DNA of 64,000 nucleotides from Rhizomys pruinosus (GCA_009823505.1 VZQC01010436.1:221789-285788), one strand, 5' to 3'; numbered from the stretch's first letter, positions 1 through 10,840 are shown. Notes: generated from the sequence alone by a model not told the origin. Program-made: numbers and translations.

Positions 1-374
1 ATATTGCTATTTTGTCGTCCAAAAAAAAAAAATCTGTGCTCCTTGAATTTTTATTAATGTTTATTTATTTTCATGTTTATTTGATTTATATTTACATGTG
101 GAACATGCACAGGACACATACTATTTGTAGATGTTCTTTTTTAAAGAATGGAAAATAGATACAGAATATAATCTTGAACTTATAACTAGAAATGTATGTT
201 TCAGTTTGTGGTCTCATATTTTGCTAACAAGTAGTTCTTTACCATTTGATATTATCTAATCTCCAGACTTCATTTCTCAATTGATCACAACAGCATATTT
301 TTATCCACGATCTTCAGTTATGTTTCTATTCCATAATTATGTGTTCTCAACACAATTTAAGATATCCATTACTT

Positions 375-608
375 GGGCTGGAGAGATGGCCTAACGGTTA
401 AGAGCACCAACCGCTCTTACAGAAGACCCGGGTTCGATCCCCAGCACCCACATGGCGACCGAGAGCCCACTGAAGCTCCAATTCCAGAACTCCAGTTCCA
501 GGGGAATCCGACACCCTCCTCCGGGGCATTGCACGACACGGGTGCACAAACTTGTATGCAGACAGTACATTCATACACATACAGAAATAAATAAAATTAA
601 AAAAAAAA
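375..608 (+). mobile_element. B2-type SINE, near full length
   Basis: This tRNA-derived, pol III-type retroposon begins with the B2 head (gggctggagagatggc). It keeps an A-box-like tggcctaacgg and an intact B-box ggttcgatccc. The 3' end has the usual cagacagtacattcatacac tail followed by aataaa repeats and an A-run. Imperfect flanking repeats, gatatccattac at 361-372 and gatagccatcac at 609-620, are the likely TSD. It carries the internally duplicated tccagttcc segment, slightly shortened. The next element is an inverted B2. Confidence 0.93.
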
Positions 609-631
609 GATAGCCATCACTTATCGTCACC

Positions 632-881
632 TTTTATTTTTTTTTTATTTTTTTTTTATTTTGGTATGTGTATCAATGTACTGTCTGCATGCAGGTTTGT
701 GCACCCGTGTCGTGCAATGCCGTGGAGGTCAGAAGAGGGTGTCGGATTCCCCTGGAACTGGAGTTCTCCTGGAATTGGAGTTTCAGATGGTTCTCGGCCG
801 CCACGTGGGTGCTGGGGATCGAAACCGGGTCCTCTGTAAGAGTGGTCGGCGCTTTTAACTGCTAGGCCATCTCTCCAGCCC
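632..881 (-). mobile_element. B2-type SINE, near full length, antisense
   Basis: This is the reverse complement of the B2 consensus. The T-rich tail is on the left, the cagtacattcatacac segment follows, and the head ends as ccatctctccagccc on the right. It has the internal duplication (tggaactggagttctcctgg then aattggagtttcag). Only about 24 bp separate it from the sense B2 to its left, so the two form a long inverted repeat. Confidence 0.93.
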
Positions 882-994
882 AGGTTCCTACAGATAATGA
901 GTTCTTAATGAGAATTGGATCCTTTAAATTTTAATAATAAATTGTTTATATTGCTGTCTTTGGAATATTCGTGAAATACATTTTAATTTTAATT

Positions 995-1180
995 TTCTGT
1001 GAGTGCTTTGCCTGCATGTTTGTAGCTCTGACTCATTCTACCTCACACAGGCTATAAAATGGTGTCAGATCTCCTGGAACTGGAGCTAGGGATGATTATT
1101 TGCCATCCTGTGTGTGCTAGAGACAAAACCAGGCTCCTCTGCACAGCTGCAAGTGCTTTAATCAAAGATTTATTTCTCAA
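995..1180 (-). mobile_element. Old B2/B3-related SINE fragment
   Basis: The stretch has the antisense layout of a B2/B3 SINE: gtgctttgcctgcatg, then ctcctggaactggagct, then a decayed box region and a degraded head. It is much more diverged than the neighbouring B2 copies, and no clear TSD is visible. The subfamily assignment is uncertain. Confidence 0.55.
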
Positions 1181-1639
1181 GTCTGATAAAATACATATTA
1201 AAATATAGTATTTTTTACAAGGTAATGCTTAATTAGAATTGAAACTACTGGAGTTTGTATTGCTTTGATTACAGAATTTGATTCATGAAAAGTATAACTG
1301 TTTTTTCCTACTTTCAAAGTCAGTCATTTAATGAGGCTAAGAAGAAATTAAATACTTTAAAATATGTTGATAGTTCTATTATTACATAGTTTCCTTTGTA
1401 TTCTTACCATACCTTATACAAACACTCACTGAACACAAGCATTTTGAAACTCACTGAACTGCATCAAAGGAGTTCATGGCAAGAAGGGTGGTATTAAAAG
1501 CTGGGTTGTTGCAGGTCCCTCTGCAGGTGCTGCCATCCTTAAGAATCACTGTGGATTTCACCCAAGGGGTTTCTACCTGGGTTACCAGCTCCACCACAGC
1601 CTAGAGGGAAACTTCTGGAAAACACCAGATAGTATTTTC

Positions 1640-1806
1640 TTTTTTCTTTTTTTTTTTTTGTCTTTTCAAGACAGGGTCTCCCTGTAGCCCCAGCTGTCCT
1701 GGTAGATCAGGACTGGTAGATCAGGCTGGTCTTGAACTCACAGAGATCCGCCTGCCTCTGCCTCCCAAGTGCTGGGATTAGAGGCATGCGCCACCACGCC
1801 CAGCAG
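1640..1806 (-). mobile_element. B1 SINE (7SL-derived), antisense
   Basis: A T-run is followed by gacagggtctccctgtagcc and ends with gggattagaggcatgcgcca / ccacgccc, which is the antisense layout of rodent B1. A short internal repeat (tggtagatcagg twice) makes this copy slightly longer than usual. Confidence 0.9.
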
Positions 1807-1847
1807 CATTTTCAATATTATTCCTAGTTTATTTTAGGTATGCTTTG

Positions 1848-2080
1848 TTCTTTAAGTAAATGTCACTAAGTTCTGAATATGTATCGAGGAGTTTGTGTCT
1901 ATTTTTTTCTATATTACAATTAACATTTATAATATAAGCATTATGTTTGATGAGACCTGATTAATTCTTTAAGTAAACATTGCAAAATTCTGAATATATA
2001 TTGAGGAGTTTGTGTCCATTTTATTCTATATTACAATTAACATTTATAACATAATCATTATGTTTGATGAGACTGATTCA
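1848..2080. repeat. Two-copy tandem duplication, period 117 bp
   Basis: The segment at 1848-1964 is repeated at 1965-2080. Both copies start ttctttaagtaaa, contain gaggagtttgtgtc and tctatattacaattaac, and end near atgtttgatgagac. They differ at many positions and by small indels, so the duplication is old. I do not recognise a repeat family in it. Confidence 0.85.
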
Positions 2081-2225
2081 ATGTCTGTTGATTACTATTT
2101 AAAAGATAAGATCACAAGGGAAACAGTCTTATCATTTCATTATACTCCACATTTCTTCAAAACAAAGAACAGTTTTCTACAGCTGCTTGAAATTCAGTCT
2201 TTCAAGAAAATAGGTGCTTCAACCC

Positions 2226-2840
2226 TGTAGGAATAAAACTTTGCCTGGCTCGAGGCAGACCCCTAAGTCCTGTCCTGGGAACTTCTGAGAGTTAACTGAT
2301 ATCTCCATGGGTATTCAAGTTGTCTCTGTGAGTTATCTGTAGCTCCATGAGGACAGGATATTGCAGTTTTTCCTCCCTTCGCCTAGCTTTGCAAAGTTCC
2401 AGTACCGGATGGCCCCTTCCCTTAAGGTAAGGCAAAATGTCACACCTCTACTTTACTGGTTGCACAAACAGGAGCTCTGCAGCCCCCTGGTAGGAGCCAA
2501 GGTGGCTCGCCCCTCCCTTCCTCCTGCTCCCTACTTCCTTGCCCAGAGCACAGTAACTTTTAGTATATAAAATTATTGCTGGCATGAATAAAACTGAGCC
2601 TATCTCTGGGACCTTCTCTCTGAGTCCATTTCTTTCATTCCCCCTCAGGTGACTTCTTGTGGTCCACTCCCCTGCTCCTTGCCAGAAGCTCAGCCTTGGA
2701 ACTGTTAGCCTGCCAGCAGGAAACAGCTCTGAGGCTTACGGCATTGTGAAGCTCCCAGCCTGGTTCTAGGAGGTAGGAACATCTTATGGATTGTGGCCAC
2801 ACGTGATTAAAGGACCAACAGACAATATATTTAACCAACA
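2226..2840 (+). mobile_element. Solo ERV LTR (class II/ERVK-like)
   Basis: The element starts TG and ends CA and is flanked by an exact 6-bp TSD, caaccc (2220-2225 and 2841-2846). Six-base TSDs are typical of class II rodent ERVs. A TATA-like tatataaaat lies at about 2565, followed by a polyadenylation signal (gaataaaact) at about 2587 and a U5-like region. No internal retroviral sequence is present, so it is a solo LTR left by LTR-LTR recombination. It matches the LTR at 3801-4380 in the opposite orientation. A regulatory role is possible but untested. Confidence 0.85.
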
Positions 2841-3119
2841 CAACCCTATAGTTAAAGACTATTGGAAAATATATTAGAGGAAGTAGAAGAATGTAAACCA
2901 GTGTGGAGTTTGCACCAGGCTCTGGTTTCAATAAAACTAATATCATTGATTAATAAATATTTACTGGTAAAATTATGATTGTCAGCACAAATATTTATAT
3001 ATTATTTAAGAAAATGCATATCTCGTCCTTTTCCATTTTATAGTTTAGAATTGAATGTGGACTTTGCAACTAATGAAGTCTTTCAAACCTTACTTAATTT
3101 ACAGATACTTTAAAAAAAG

Positions 3120-3285
3120 ATCCAGCCAGGCATGGTGGCACACGTCTTTAATCCAAGCATTTGAGAAGAAGAAGCATATGGAGCTCTGTGAGTTCAAGGC
3201 CAGCCTGGTCTATATAGTGAGTTCCAGGACAGCCAGAGCTACAGGGAGAACCTGTCTCAAAAAGACCAAAAAATAAAAATAAAAA
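3120..3285 (+). mobile_element. B1 SINE, sense
   Basis: The copy reads gccaggcatggtggcacac, then gagttcaaggccagcctggt, then gttccaggacagccagagct, and ends in a mixed A-rich tail. The order and spacing match rodent B1, with several substitutions. Confidence 0.9.
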
Positions 3286-3299
3286 AAAGATCCTGTACT

Positions 3300-3780
3300 G
3301 TGGCACTAACTATTTGGAGTGTCTTGGAGTATCCAAACCAAAAATTCAAATGGAGTTTTCCGTGGCATGCGGCCAGCCACCAAGACTGCAGCAGAGCTGC
3401 CACCACAGCCATTTGGATTTGATTGGCGTGACTGTTTGCTTCCCATGATAAAGAAAGGCAGGAAACCCTAGTGGTTAGGGAAAGAGACAGTTCTAAGACT
3501 TATCTCATAGAGATGTGCCAACAGCCTGGCCGTATAGAGGAGAGAGACTGAAAGTAGATTAAAAGATTAATCTCTCATCGAAAAAAAGAATTTTTTTTCT
3601 GCAGAAATAGACCACAGCTTGTCGCTACCCTGAATGTGCAGGGGGCAGGGGGGGTGGTAATGCCCTCTTTCACAGTAAAAACTCTTCAAGATTATTCCTT
3701 CATGTGGGGGAAAAAGGGCTGAGAGAAACAGCCCGTGAAAATACCTTATTCCTCTTCCTTCTATCTTTAGTGGAAATCAA
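3300..3780 (-). mobile_element. ERV leader/internal remnant, antisense (probable)
   Basis: This segment adjoins the primer binding site inside the antisense LTR, in the position of the retroviral leader and start of gag. I cannot recognise a gag reading frame in it, and no coding capacity is visible. The left boundary is unclear, and the far-left part may be host DNA. The assignment rests on position rather than on protein similarity. Confidence 0.45.
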
Positions 3781-3798
3781 GCCCCATGTTGGACGCCA
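3781..3798 (-). other. Retroviral primer binding site, tRNA-Lys type
   Basis: Read on the minus strand, these 18 bases start TGGCG and lie two bases inside the LTR end, where a primer binding site belongs. From memory they match the 3' end of tRNA-Lys(1,2) used by ERVK-type elements with two transition differences. This fixes the orientation of the LTR beside it and supports class II. Confidence 0.7.
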
Positions 3799-3800
3799 GT

Positions 3801-4380
3801 TGCTGGTAGTTTATAGTCCTTGAGTCACTTGTGACTGCATTCCACACACTGTTCTCTCCCTGCAAGCTTTAAGGCTGTCCCCTGCCTGCACACAGACTGC
3901 CTCTAGTCTTACTTCCTGGCAAGGAGAAGGGAGAGGGGACCATTAGAGATTACCCATGGAACATGAACAAACTCACACACAGATTGCTGGGAGGAACGTA
4001 ACTCAGTTTTATTCATGCCAGTGATGTATTTATATATTGAAGGCTACTGTGCTCTGGGCAAGGAAGTGGGGGCAGGAGGAAGGGGAAAGGTGAGCCACCG
4101 TGGTTCCTAGGGGGCGCTGCAGAGCTCCTCTTTGTGCAACAGGTAAACTAGAGGTGCAACATTTTGCTCAATGCCTCAAGGGAAGGCGCCCTGTGGTCCT
4201 GGAACTTTGCAGAGATAGGCGAGTCGAGAAAACATTGTAATATTCTGGACCTTCCAGAGCCACAGACAACTCACAGAGACAACTGAAATGCCCACAGAGA
4301 TATCAGATAACTCTTGGAGGTTTTTTTGGGACAGGTCTTACAAGTTCTTACCTCAAGCCAGGCAAAGTTTCATTCCTACA
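3801..4380 (-). mobile_element. 5' LTR of a truncated class II ERV, antisense
   Basis: The LTR starts TG and ends CA, about 580 bp. On the minus strand it begins tgtaggaatgaaactttgcc, like the solo LTR at 2226, and has the same polyadenylation-signal region (ggcatgaataaaactgag) and U5. The primer binding site lies directly next to it on the left, so it is a 5' LTR of an element that has lost most or all of its coding part. The second LTR is not in the expected place. Confidence 0.85.
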
Positions 4381-4559
4381 CTTTTCTACTATCCTCCTCT
4401 CTCTAATGCTTTCTTCCCCTTACCCAATTTGGTTACTTCCCATTTTCCTGACTCCTCTGGTTATAGAAGGATATATAATCTCACCCAATGATTGGGAGCT
4501 AGGATCCAAAAATGAGAAGAAAATGTGTCACTTTGAGTCTGAATCTCCTCCCTTTGTAC

Positions 4560-5255
4560 AACTTTCTAGTCAATCCATTTACCTACAGATTTCATGATGT
4601 TGCTGTTCTTTAACACTGAATATAACTCCATTGTGTAAATGCACCACATTTTCAGTATTCATTTATTAGTTGAGGGATATTTAGGTTATTTCCATTTATT
4701 AGCTGTTGTGAATAGGGCAGCAACAACCAGGCCTGAGAAAATAGCTCTGTAATGTTTAGTCCTTTGGGTATATGCCAATGAGTAATGTAGCTGAATCATA
4801 CAGTAGACCTAGTTTTACTTTTAAGAGGTTCTCCACACTAATTTTCATTGTGATTGCACCAGTTTGCAATACCCCCAGCAATGAATAAGTGCTCCACTTC
4901 CACCACATCCTTGCCAACATTTGATGCCATTTATTGTCTTTACAGTAGCCATTCTGACTGGGTTGAGGGGAAATCTTAAAGTACTTTTAATTTGCGTTTC
5001 CCTATTGTAAAAATGTTGAACACATTTAAAGGCATTTCTTAAAATCTCTCTTTTCAGACCTACAGCCTATTTTAATAGTGTCGTATGTTTTCTTGATTGT
5101 TTATTGAGTTCTATGTATATTCTAGAAAATTATTCCTCTTTGAGATGGATAGCTGGAAAAGATTCTTTCCCATTCAATGGGTTTCTTTACATTTGATTTG
5201 CTGTTTCCTTTGTATATAGGAGCACTATAGTTTAATGAGTTCTCACTGTCAATTG
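4560..5255 (-). mobile_element. L1 fragment, ORF2 3' region, antisense
   Basis: The antisense L1 landmarks appear in the usual order: actccattgtgtaaatgcac, the ggatatttaggttatttcc block, tgggtatatgccaatgag, and ccattctgactgggttgag. All frames are broken by stops and indels. It is an old decayed L1. Confidence 0.88.
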
Positions 5256-5785
5256 TCAACTATATTGGTTGTCATATATAATTGTCAACTACATGGCTGA
5301 GGAAGTCGTAGCTCCTAGAGGAAACCCTACTTCTGTCACTTCCCTAGCCACAGACAATTTCTTACGATATTCTAAATATGTATCCATACCTTTCACCACT
5401 CATCAAATAAGCTGTCTTTGGCCAAATAAGAAGACTATTACAAAGTTGTACAATAGTGAAATGAAGAGAACAAGTGACTGAAGTGCACAACACTAAGAGA
5501 TACAACTACACCTAGTCTCTGTATCTCAGGAGAGCATGTGGAAAGAAGATATCAGAAGCATGGGTCAAGACACCATTGCAAGTTATGTAGTTTAGATGTG
5601 ATAAGCAAATTTACCAATGAGATCTTGCCAGTGTGCTAGCCTAAGTAGTTATGCATAATGAGAAAACAGATGACATGCTGCTGAGTTTGACAGGGATGGT
5701 GTAGGCAATGTGATGGCTTTGCATCTCTAAATGAAGAGCTACAGGCAATCAGTGGATATTGAGGGAGTGAAAGATGATCAGATTT

Positions 5786-6017
5786 TTTGTTTGTTTGTTT
5801 CTTTGTTCATTTGTTTTATGTGTATGAGTATACTGTCTGCGTGTAGGTTGGTGCACCTGAGTCTTGCAATGTCGTGAAGGTCAGAAGAGGGCAACGGAGT
5901 CATCTGGAACTGGAGTTAAAGACGGTTCTTAGCCTCCATGTGGGTACCGGGAATCGAACCTAGGTCCTCTGCAAGAGCAGTCGGTGCTCTTAACCGCTGA
6001 GCAATCTCTCCAGCCCC
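5786..6017 (-). mobile_element. B2-type SINE, antisense
   Basis: A near full-length copy with the T-rich tail on the left and the head at tctctccagcccc. It has only one copy of the tggaactggagt segment (no internal duplication), so it belongs to the simpler subfamily. The complement of the B-box (gggaatcgaacc) is recognisable. Confidence 0.92.
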
Positions 6018-6364
6018 AGGATCACTTTTCTTTAGGGATTAGCTTCCTGAACTTACTGACGCTAGTATAGAGGCTGCATTGTAGATATATCTTTTAGGGT
6101 TGGACCCTTCACAGTCATTTGTTCTTTGCATTTCACTAGTTGTAAAATATTATAATAGTTGACTTATTTGTCAAAAAGAAGCTTTTTTAATGAGTGGTGA
6201 AAGGTAAGGATAAATTAAAATACTATAAGAAAATAATTTCAAATTAATAACCCTAAACACAGGTACACACCAGAAGCACTGAAATGGACCCAGCATGCTT
6301 GCTAATTAAAATGGCTTTTAATTGATATATCTGCTTAGAATGCAAGTTTAATATTGTTATACCT

Positions 6365-7045
6365 TGTTTTTTTTAACATTTTTTATTGAGCATTTGTGCA
6401 TTCCATACAACCTTTCCCATTTAGACACATTTCCTCATCTATGCCCACCCACAACCACCCAATAGTTCTAATTCTGTCATACATGTTAAGTTCTGTCTTA
6501 CATCTTTTTCTTAGTCTTTTTCAACATTTTTATAATGCTTTTATTGATGTTTTGTGTATTTCAGACATCATAAAAGATCAGTTTAGAAATATTCCCCTTT
6601 CCCTTCCACCCAAACCACCCCAGATCATGCACTCTGCCATAACTATCCTGCATCTTTCTCTCAGTCTTATTTTTATGTTTAATAATTCACATTTTTTCCT
6701 TTAATTTTATATTACTCTAAATATGCATACATAATTTCCACTCATATACAGTAATTACAGAGTCTGGAAGTAAGTGGTGGGTCAATTTTAGAGCCCGTTA
6801 AGAGATTTACATTATAACAACATAGTTGCTTTCAGATAAACAGAAATATAACAATAATGTTGTTCAGCTTGCCTTTCATATGGGGATTTGATTTTTATAT
6901 AGAAGTTCACTGTTTCAGTCAGATCTTTGAACAGCTTTTTGTTGTTGCTGTTCATTTTACTTTATATTACTCCAAAATACAAATATATACACTCCACACA
7001 TATACCAAAATTACAGAGTATCTAACTTGGTTTTAAGATTAAATT
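6365..7045 (-). mobile_element. Nested antisense L1 3' ends
   Basis: Two L1 3'-UTR ends lie on the minus strand. The first starts at about 6370 (tattgagcatttgtgcattc). The second starts at about 6530 (ttattgatgttttgtgtatt) and runs to about 6930 through its pyrimidine-rich tract (cccctttcccttcc). After it the first L1 resumes, with a second copy of the tatattactc / acagagt block at about 6955-7022. The simplest reading is one L1 3' end inserted in another. No intact frame remains. Confidence 0.75.
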
Positions 7046-7618
7046 TAAGAAACTAAAAGTTGAAACTGAATATTGATACAAACCAAAATAATTTTTAAAA
7101 GTATTCTATTTATTATTTGTATTTTTTGTGAATGAAAATTTTTAAGTGCACCATTGTTGTACAAAGTCCTCAGAAGTAATAATAGGGCCTCAAATTGCCT
7201 GGACCATATGTACAGATGACTGTTGACTCCACCATGTTGGTCAAGCATGACAAAGGTGGTTTGTAATGAACATGGACTTATCAATTATATTTTCAGATTT
7301 CCAACTGTAAAATCACAAATTTCTTTCTTAATTTCACAAATCCAACATCAAACTTCATGCTGTATGATTTGAAGAGCTGAGGTAGAAAGAGCTGCGTGCT
7401 GTATCTGTTAAAAGGTAAAAAATCAATAAAAACAATGAAAAAACCCTACCAGTTCTTACTGATATAACCCAAATCATAAATGTTAAATTCATAATGTTCA
7501 CATAATCTGTTATACTTTTTGTATTTTCACAAAAGAGTTTTTTTTATTTATCAACATGAAATTTTAAACTTTTAGCTCCATAAACTGTTATGTGAATTAA
7601 ATGATATCATGAAGTATA
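7046..7618. other. Unassigned AT-rich sequence
   Basis: I see no confident gene or repeat here. A slightly less AT-rich patch at about 7150-7270 opens a 79-codon minus-strand frame that lacks any recognisable motif. Confidence 0.5.
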
Positions 7619-7633
7619 AAGAATCAAATTCTG

Positions 7634-7872
7634 GGGGCTGGAGAGATAGCTTAGCGGTTAAGAGCACCTACTGCTCTTGCAGAGAACCCTGATTCGATCC
7701 CCAGCACCCACATGGCGGCTGAGAACTGTCTGTAACTCCAATTCCAGGAGAACTCCAGTTCCAGGGGAATCTGACACCCTCTTCTGACCTCCACAGCATT
7801 GCACAGCATGGGTGCACAAATCTACATGCAGACAGTACATTCATACACACAATAAATAAATAAAATTTAAAA
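7634..7872 (+). mobile_element. B2-type SINE with clear TSD
   Basis: Full-length B2 flanked by aagaatcaaattctg (7619-7633) and aagattcaaattctg (7873-7887), a 15-bp TSD with one difference. It carries the internal duplication (aactccaattccaggag then aactccagttccagggg). The head, a decayed B-box (gattcgatcccc) and the acacaataaataaataaa tail are all present. Confidence 0.95.
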
Positions 7873-8164
7873 AAGATTCAAATTCTGTGTTTTATAACTT
7901 ATGATTGTGTGTTCTGGCTTTTTGATAGTTATTGTATTTGAATATATGCTTCAACAACTTTGTGCTGAGCATCATTTTATGGAAAAATTGGTCTTTTTAC
8001 TTTCTCAAAACTTTCCAAAGTTTACATCATTGAAGCATGGTCGACCTTGATGCTAAACATTATGTTTCTTATGAATTCAGAGTGAGTCAGTTGCCAGACA
8101 CGCCTGACTCTCAAACAAACCTCCTTAGTCATTTCAAAAATTTTTGTATAAAAATTTAAAATGT

Positions 8165-8756
8165 TGCAAAATTATAAATATTGTTTCAGTTGCATTTTGT
8201 TTTTTTAAGTTAAGAAAATTTTAACTGAATAAAGCTTATCACCCATGAAAGTCTCATATTGGCTTACATGAAAATTATCAAGAAAACATTTTTAAATTTG
8301 TACTTATATTTTATTTCTTATTTACTTAAAATATTTTTATTTACCCTGTAATTTTCCTTATTCTACAAATAGTTTTGATTATAATTAACAGTATATTTAT
8401 GAACTTTTTTCCTAAATATTGTAGCTACTTATACATTAACTCGTGATTAGATTACATGCTTTTTGTGGCTTAAATCACTTCTTACTTTTTAGGAAATATT
8501 TTATAACTTAATATAAACTTTTCTTAATGAATATCCTATGGACAATTGAAAGATTATGTTTCCTAAAGTAAGTGTCAGTATTTGTTCCAATTAGGATTAG
8601 TGTGTTATCATTTTCTATTTCCTTTTGAGAATTTCTATTTCTTTGAAAATGGTGCTGAAATATTTTCAAAGGCTTCTAGTGAATGATGGTATGTGAGAAA
8701 AAGTATGTGGATGAAGTAAAGTAAGAGGGAAAAAGGCAGAAACATTGAGTAATAAT
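8165..8756. other. AT-rich unique sequence
   Basis: No SINE, L1, LTR or reading frame that I recognise. The stretch is dominated by A and T and is ordinary rodent intergenic sequence. Confidence 0.5.
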
Positions 8757-8763
8757 ACATACT

Positions 8764-9089
8764 GTATTAGTCACTTTTCTGTTGCTGTGATAAAACCACC
8801 AAGACCAAGGGAACTTATAAAAGGAAGAGTTTATTTGAGTTTACAATTGACAGTTCCAGAGAATTAGAGTCCATTGTGGTGGGAGGCATGGCAGCTGGAG
8901 CTGTAACAGAAAGCCGAGGTTCACATCTAGCAGTAAGCACTGTCAAGAGAGAGAGAGAGACGGAGACCTCAAGGCTTGTTAAACTCACAAGCCCGTCCCC
9001 AGTGACGTACTTCCTCCAGCATGGCCACACCTTCTAAGACCTCCAAGAACATTGCCACAAACTGGAGAAACACTATCATTCAAACCACC
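8764..9089. mobile_element. Non-autonomous hAT-Charlie element (URR1-like)
   Basis: It starts ttagtcacttttctgttgct / gtgataaaaccacc, a signature I recall from the rodent URR1 family of non-autonomous hAT DNA transposons. It contains ttccagagaattagagtcca and ends near cttcctccagcatggccaca. Flanking acatac at 8757-8762 and 9090-9095 fits most of an 8-bp hAT TSD. The family name is from memory. It includes a short (GA)n run at about 8947. Confidence 0.7.
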
Positions 9090-9354
9090 ACATACACTAA
9101 TGACTTGATTTGAATTTTCTTTATTTCTCATAATATTTATTAAGAGATCATTTTATCTCACACTGAATGTAATAATTTTATAAAGAATTGAAAATGTTAA
9201 GGAAAATTTAAAAAAATTGTAATCATTAATTTGAATGTTTGACAAGCAAAATATTATTGATTTTTCTCGATATTTGGTCATTAAATGTTATTTTTTAATT
9301 TCTATGTATTTTCTCATAAATTTTCAAGTTTCATGAATTTTGACATTTATTTTA

Positions 9355-9975
9355 TATTTTATCTGATATATTATTTTTAATATTTTTTGTATATTTCAGA
9401 CATCATTTTTCAATTCAATTTAGACATATTCCCCTTTCCCTTCCCTTTATCCCACCCCAGATCATGCATTTTGCCATAAATGTTCTGCATCTTTCTCTTA
9501 GTCTTTTTATGTTTAGGAATTCACATTTTCCTCCTTTAATTTTGTGTTACTCTAAAATATGAATACATGACTTCCACTCATATACTGTAATTACAGGGTC
9601 TGAAAATAAGTGGTGGGTCAATCCGTTAAGAGATTTACATTGTAACAACATAGTTGCTTTCAGATAAACAGAAATATAACAATAATGTTGTTCAGCTTGC
9701 CTTTCAACTGGGGCTTTGGTGTTAGCATCCACAAATGAGGGAAATCATTTGCTGTTTGATTTTCTGGGACTGTTTTACTTCACTTAGCATAATGGCTTCC
9801 AGTTCCACCCATTTACCTGCACAGTTCATGATGTCATCTTTCTTTACTGCTGAATAGTACTCCATTGTGTAGATGTAGCACGTTTTTGTCATCCTCTCAT
9901 CTGTTGAGGGGTATTTGGGTTGGTTCCAGCTCTTTGCTATTGTGAATAGAGTGGCAATATACATGGATGTGCATA
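9355..9975 (-). mobile_element. L1 3' end with ORF2 C-terminus, antisense
   Basis: The L1 3' UTR is on the left, with its antisense polypyrimidine tract, and the end of ORF2 is on the right. The minus-strand frame at 9722-9964 encodes 80 residues resembling the L1 ORF2 C-terminus, including TIAKSWNQPKYPSTDERM, YTMEYYSAVKKDDIM and EAIMLSEVKQSQK. It is open here but is only a tail fragment of a reverse-transcriptase polyprotein, with no catalytic domain, so it is not a functional gene. Confidence 0.93.
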
Positions 9976-10052
9976 TATGTATATATATATATATATATAT
10001 ATTTAGAGGAGAGAGAGGAGAGAAGGAGAAGAGAGAGAGGAGAAGAGAGAGA
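9976..10052. repeat. (TA)n and purine-rich (GA)n simple repeats
   Basis: An alternating TA tract at about 9978-10002 is followed by a purine run of gag/aga units to about 10052. It lies at the boundary of two L1 fragments. Confidence 0.85.
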
Positions 10053-10800
10053 TTCGAAACAAAGGCAAGTGGGAAACTTTAATAAGACTTGGGGAAAATT
10101 TTAGAAGCCATAAGAGCATACTTAAAAATAGCACTAAACTAGAATATCAAAAAGAAACTGGTAAGTTTTTAGATATGTGCACTCTAAAATGTAAATCAAA
10201 ATAACATAAATATCTTATATGCACAGAAACCACAAAGATAGTAACAATAGTTAAAAATTTCCCAACCAAAAGGAGACTAGGACCAGATGCATATAGTGCT
10301 GAATTTTACCAAACTTTAAAAGAAGAACTAATACTAACACTCCTCAAATCATTTTCTAAAGTGGAAAATGAATGAATATCCATAATTTATTCTATTAAGA
10401 CAGTATTGCTCTAATATCCAAACCAGACAAAAATTCAACCAAAATTATGAACCATCTTCCTGATTAACATAGAGGCAAATTTCTAATAACATATTTGCAA
10501 ACAAAATTTAGGAGTGCATCAAAAATTTTATCCACCAATGTCAAGTTGGCTTCATTCTAGGGATCCTGGTATATTCTTGACACATATATCAAATATTGGA
10601 GTCTACCATATAAACTGACACAAGGATAGAAATTACACAATCATCCCATTAAACACATCAAAGACTTTTGAGAAAATCTTGCTTCCATTTATCATATAGT
10701 AACAGAGAACTTAAGGAAAAATAATGAAGACAAATAGAAATTAATAAAGTGATACAAATTACCAAAGTGGAAAGTATCCTTATTTCAGGTGATATGATTT
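10053..10800 (+). mobile_element. L1 ORF2 reverse-transcriptase region, decayed
   Basis: The sense strand matches L1 ORF2 around the reverse-transcriptase core. Examples are gactaggaccagatgcatat followed by gaattttaccaaac (the conserved GPD...FYQ block), then a block equivalent to caaagacttttgagaaaatc. Multiple stops and deletions destroy the frame. It runs into an AT-rich tract and then an assembly gap. Confidence 0.85.
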
Positions 10801-10840
10801 AATATACTATATATATGTATATATATATATAAATAACAAT

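Noticed and set aside
375..608. Possible tRNA gene because of intact A- and B-box motifs
   Set aside because: The boxes belong to a B2 SINE. There is no cloverleaf with an anticodon stem and acceptor stem, and the element has a TSD and A-rich tail.
1848..2080. CRISPR-like or satellite array
   Set aside because: There are only two diverged units without spacers, in a rodent nuclear context.
9722..9964. A functional small protein gene
   Set aside because: The 80 residues are the L1 ORF2 C-terminal tail within an antisense 5'-truncated L1, with no catalytic domain and no promoter.
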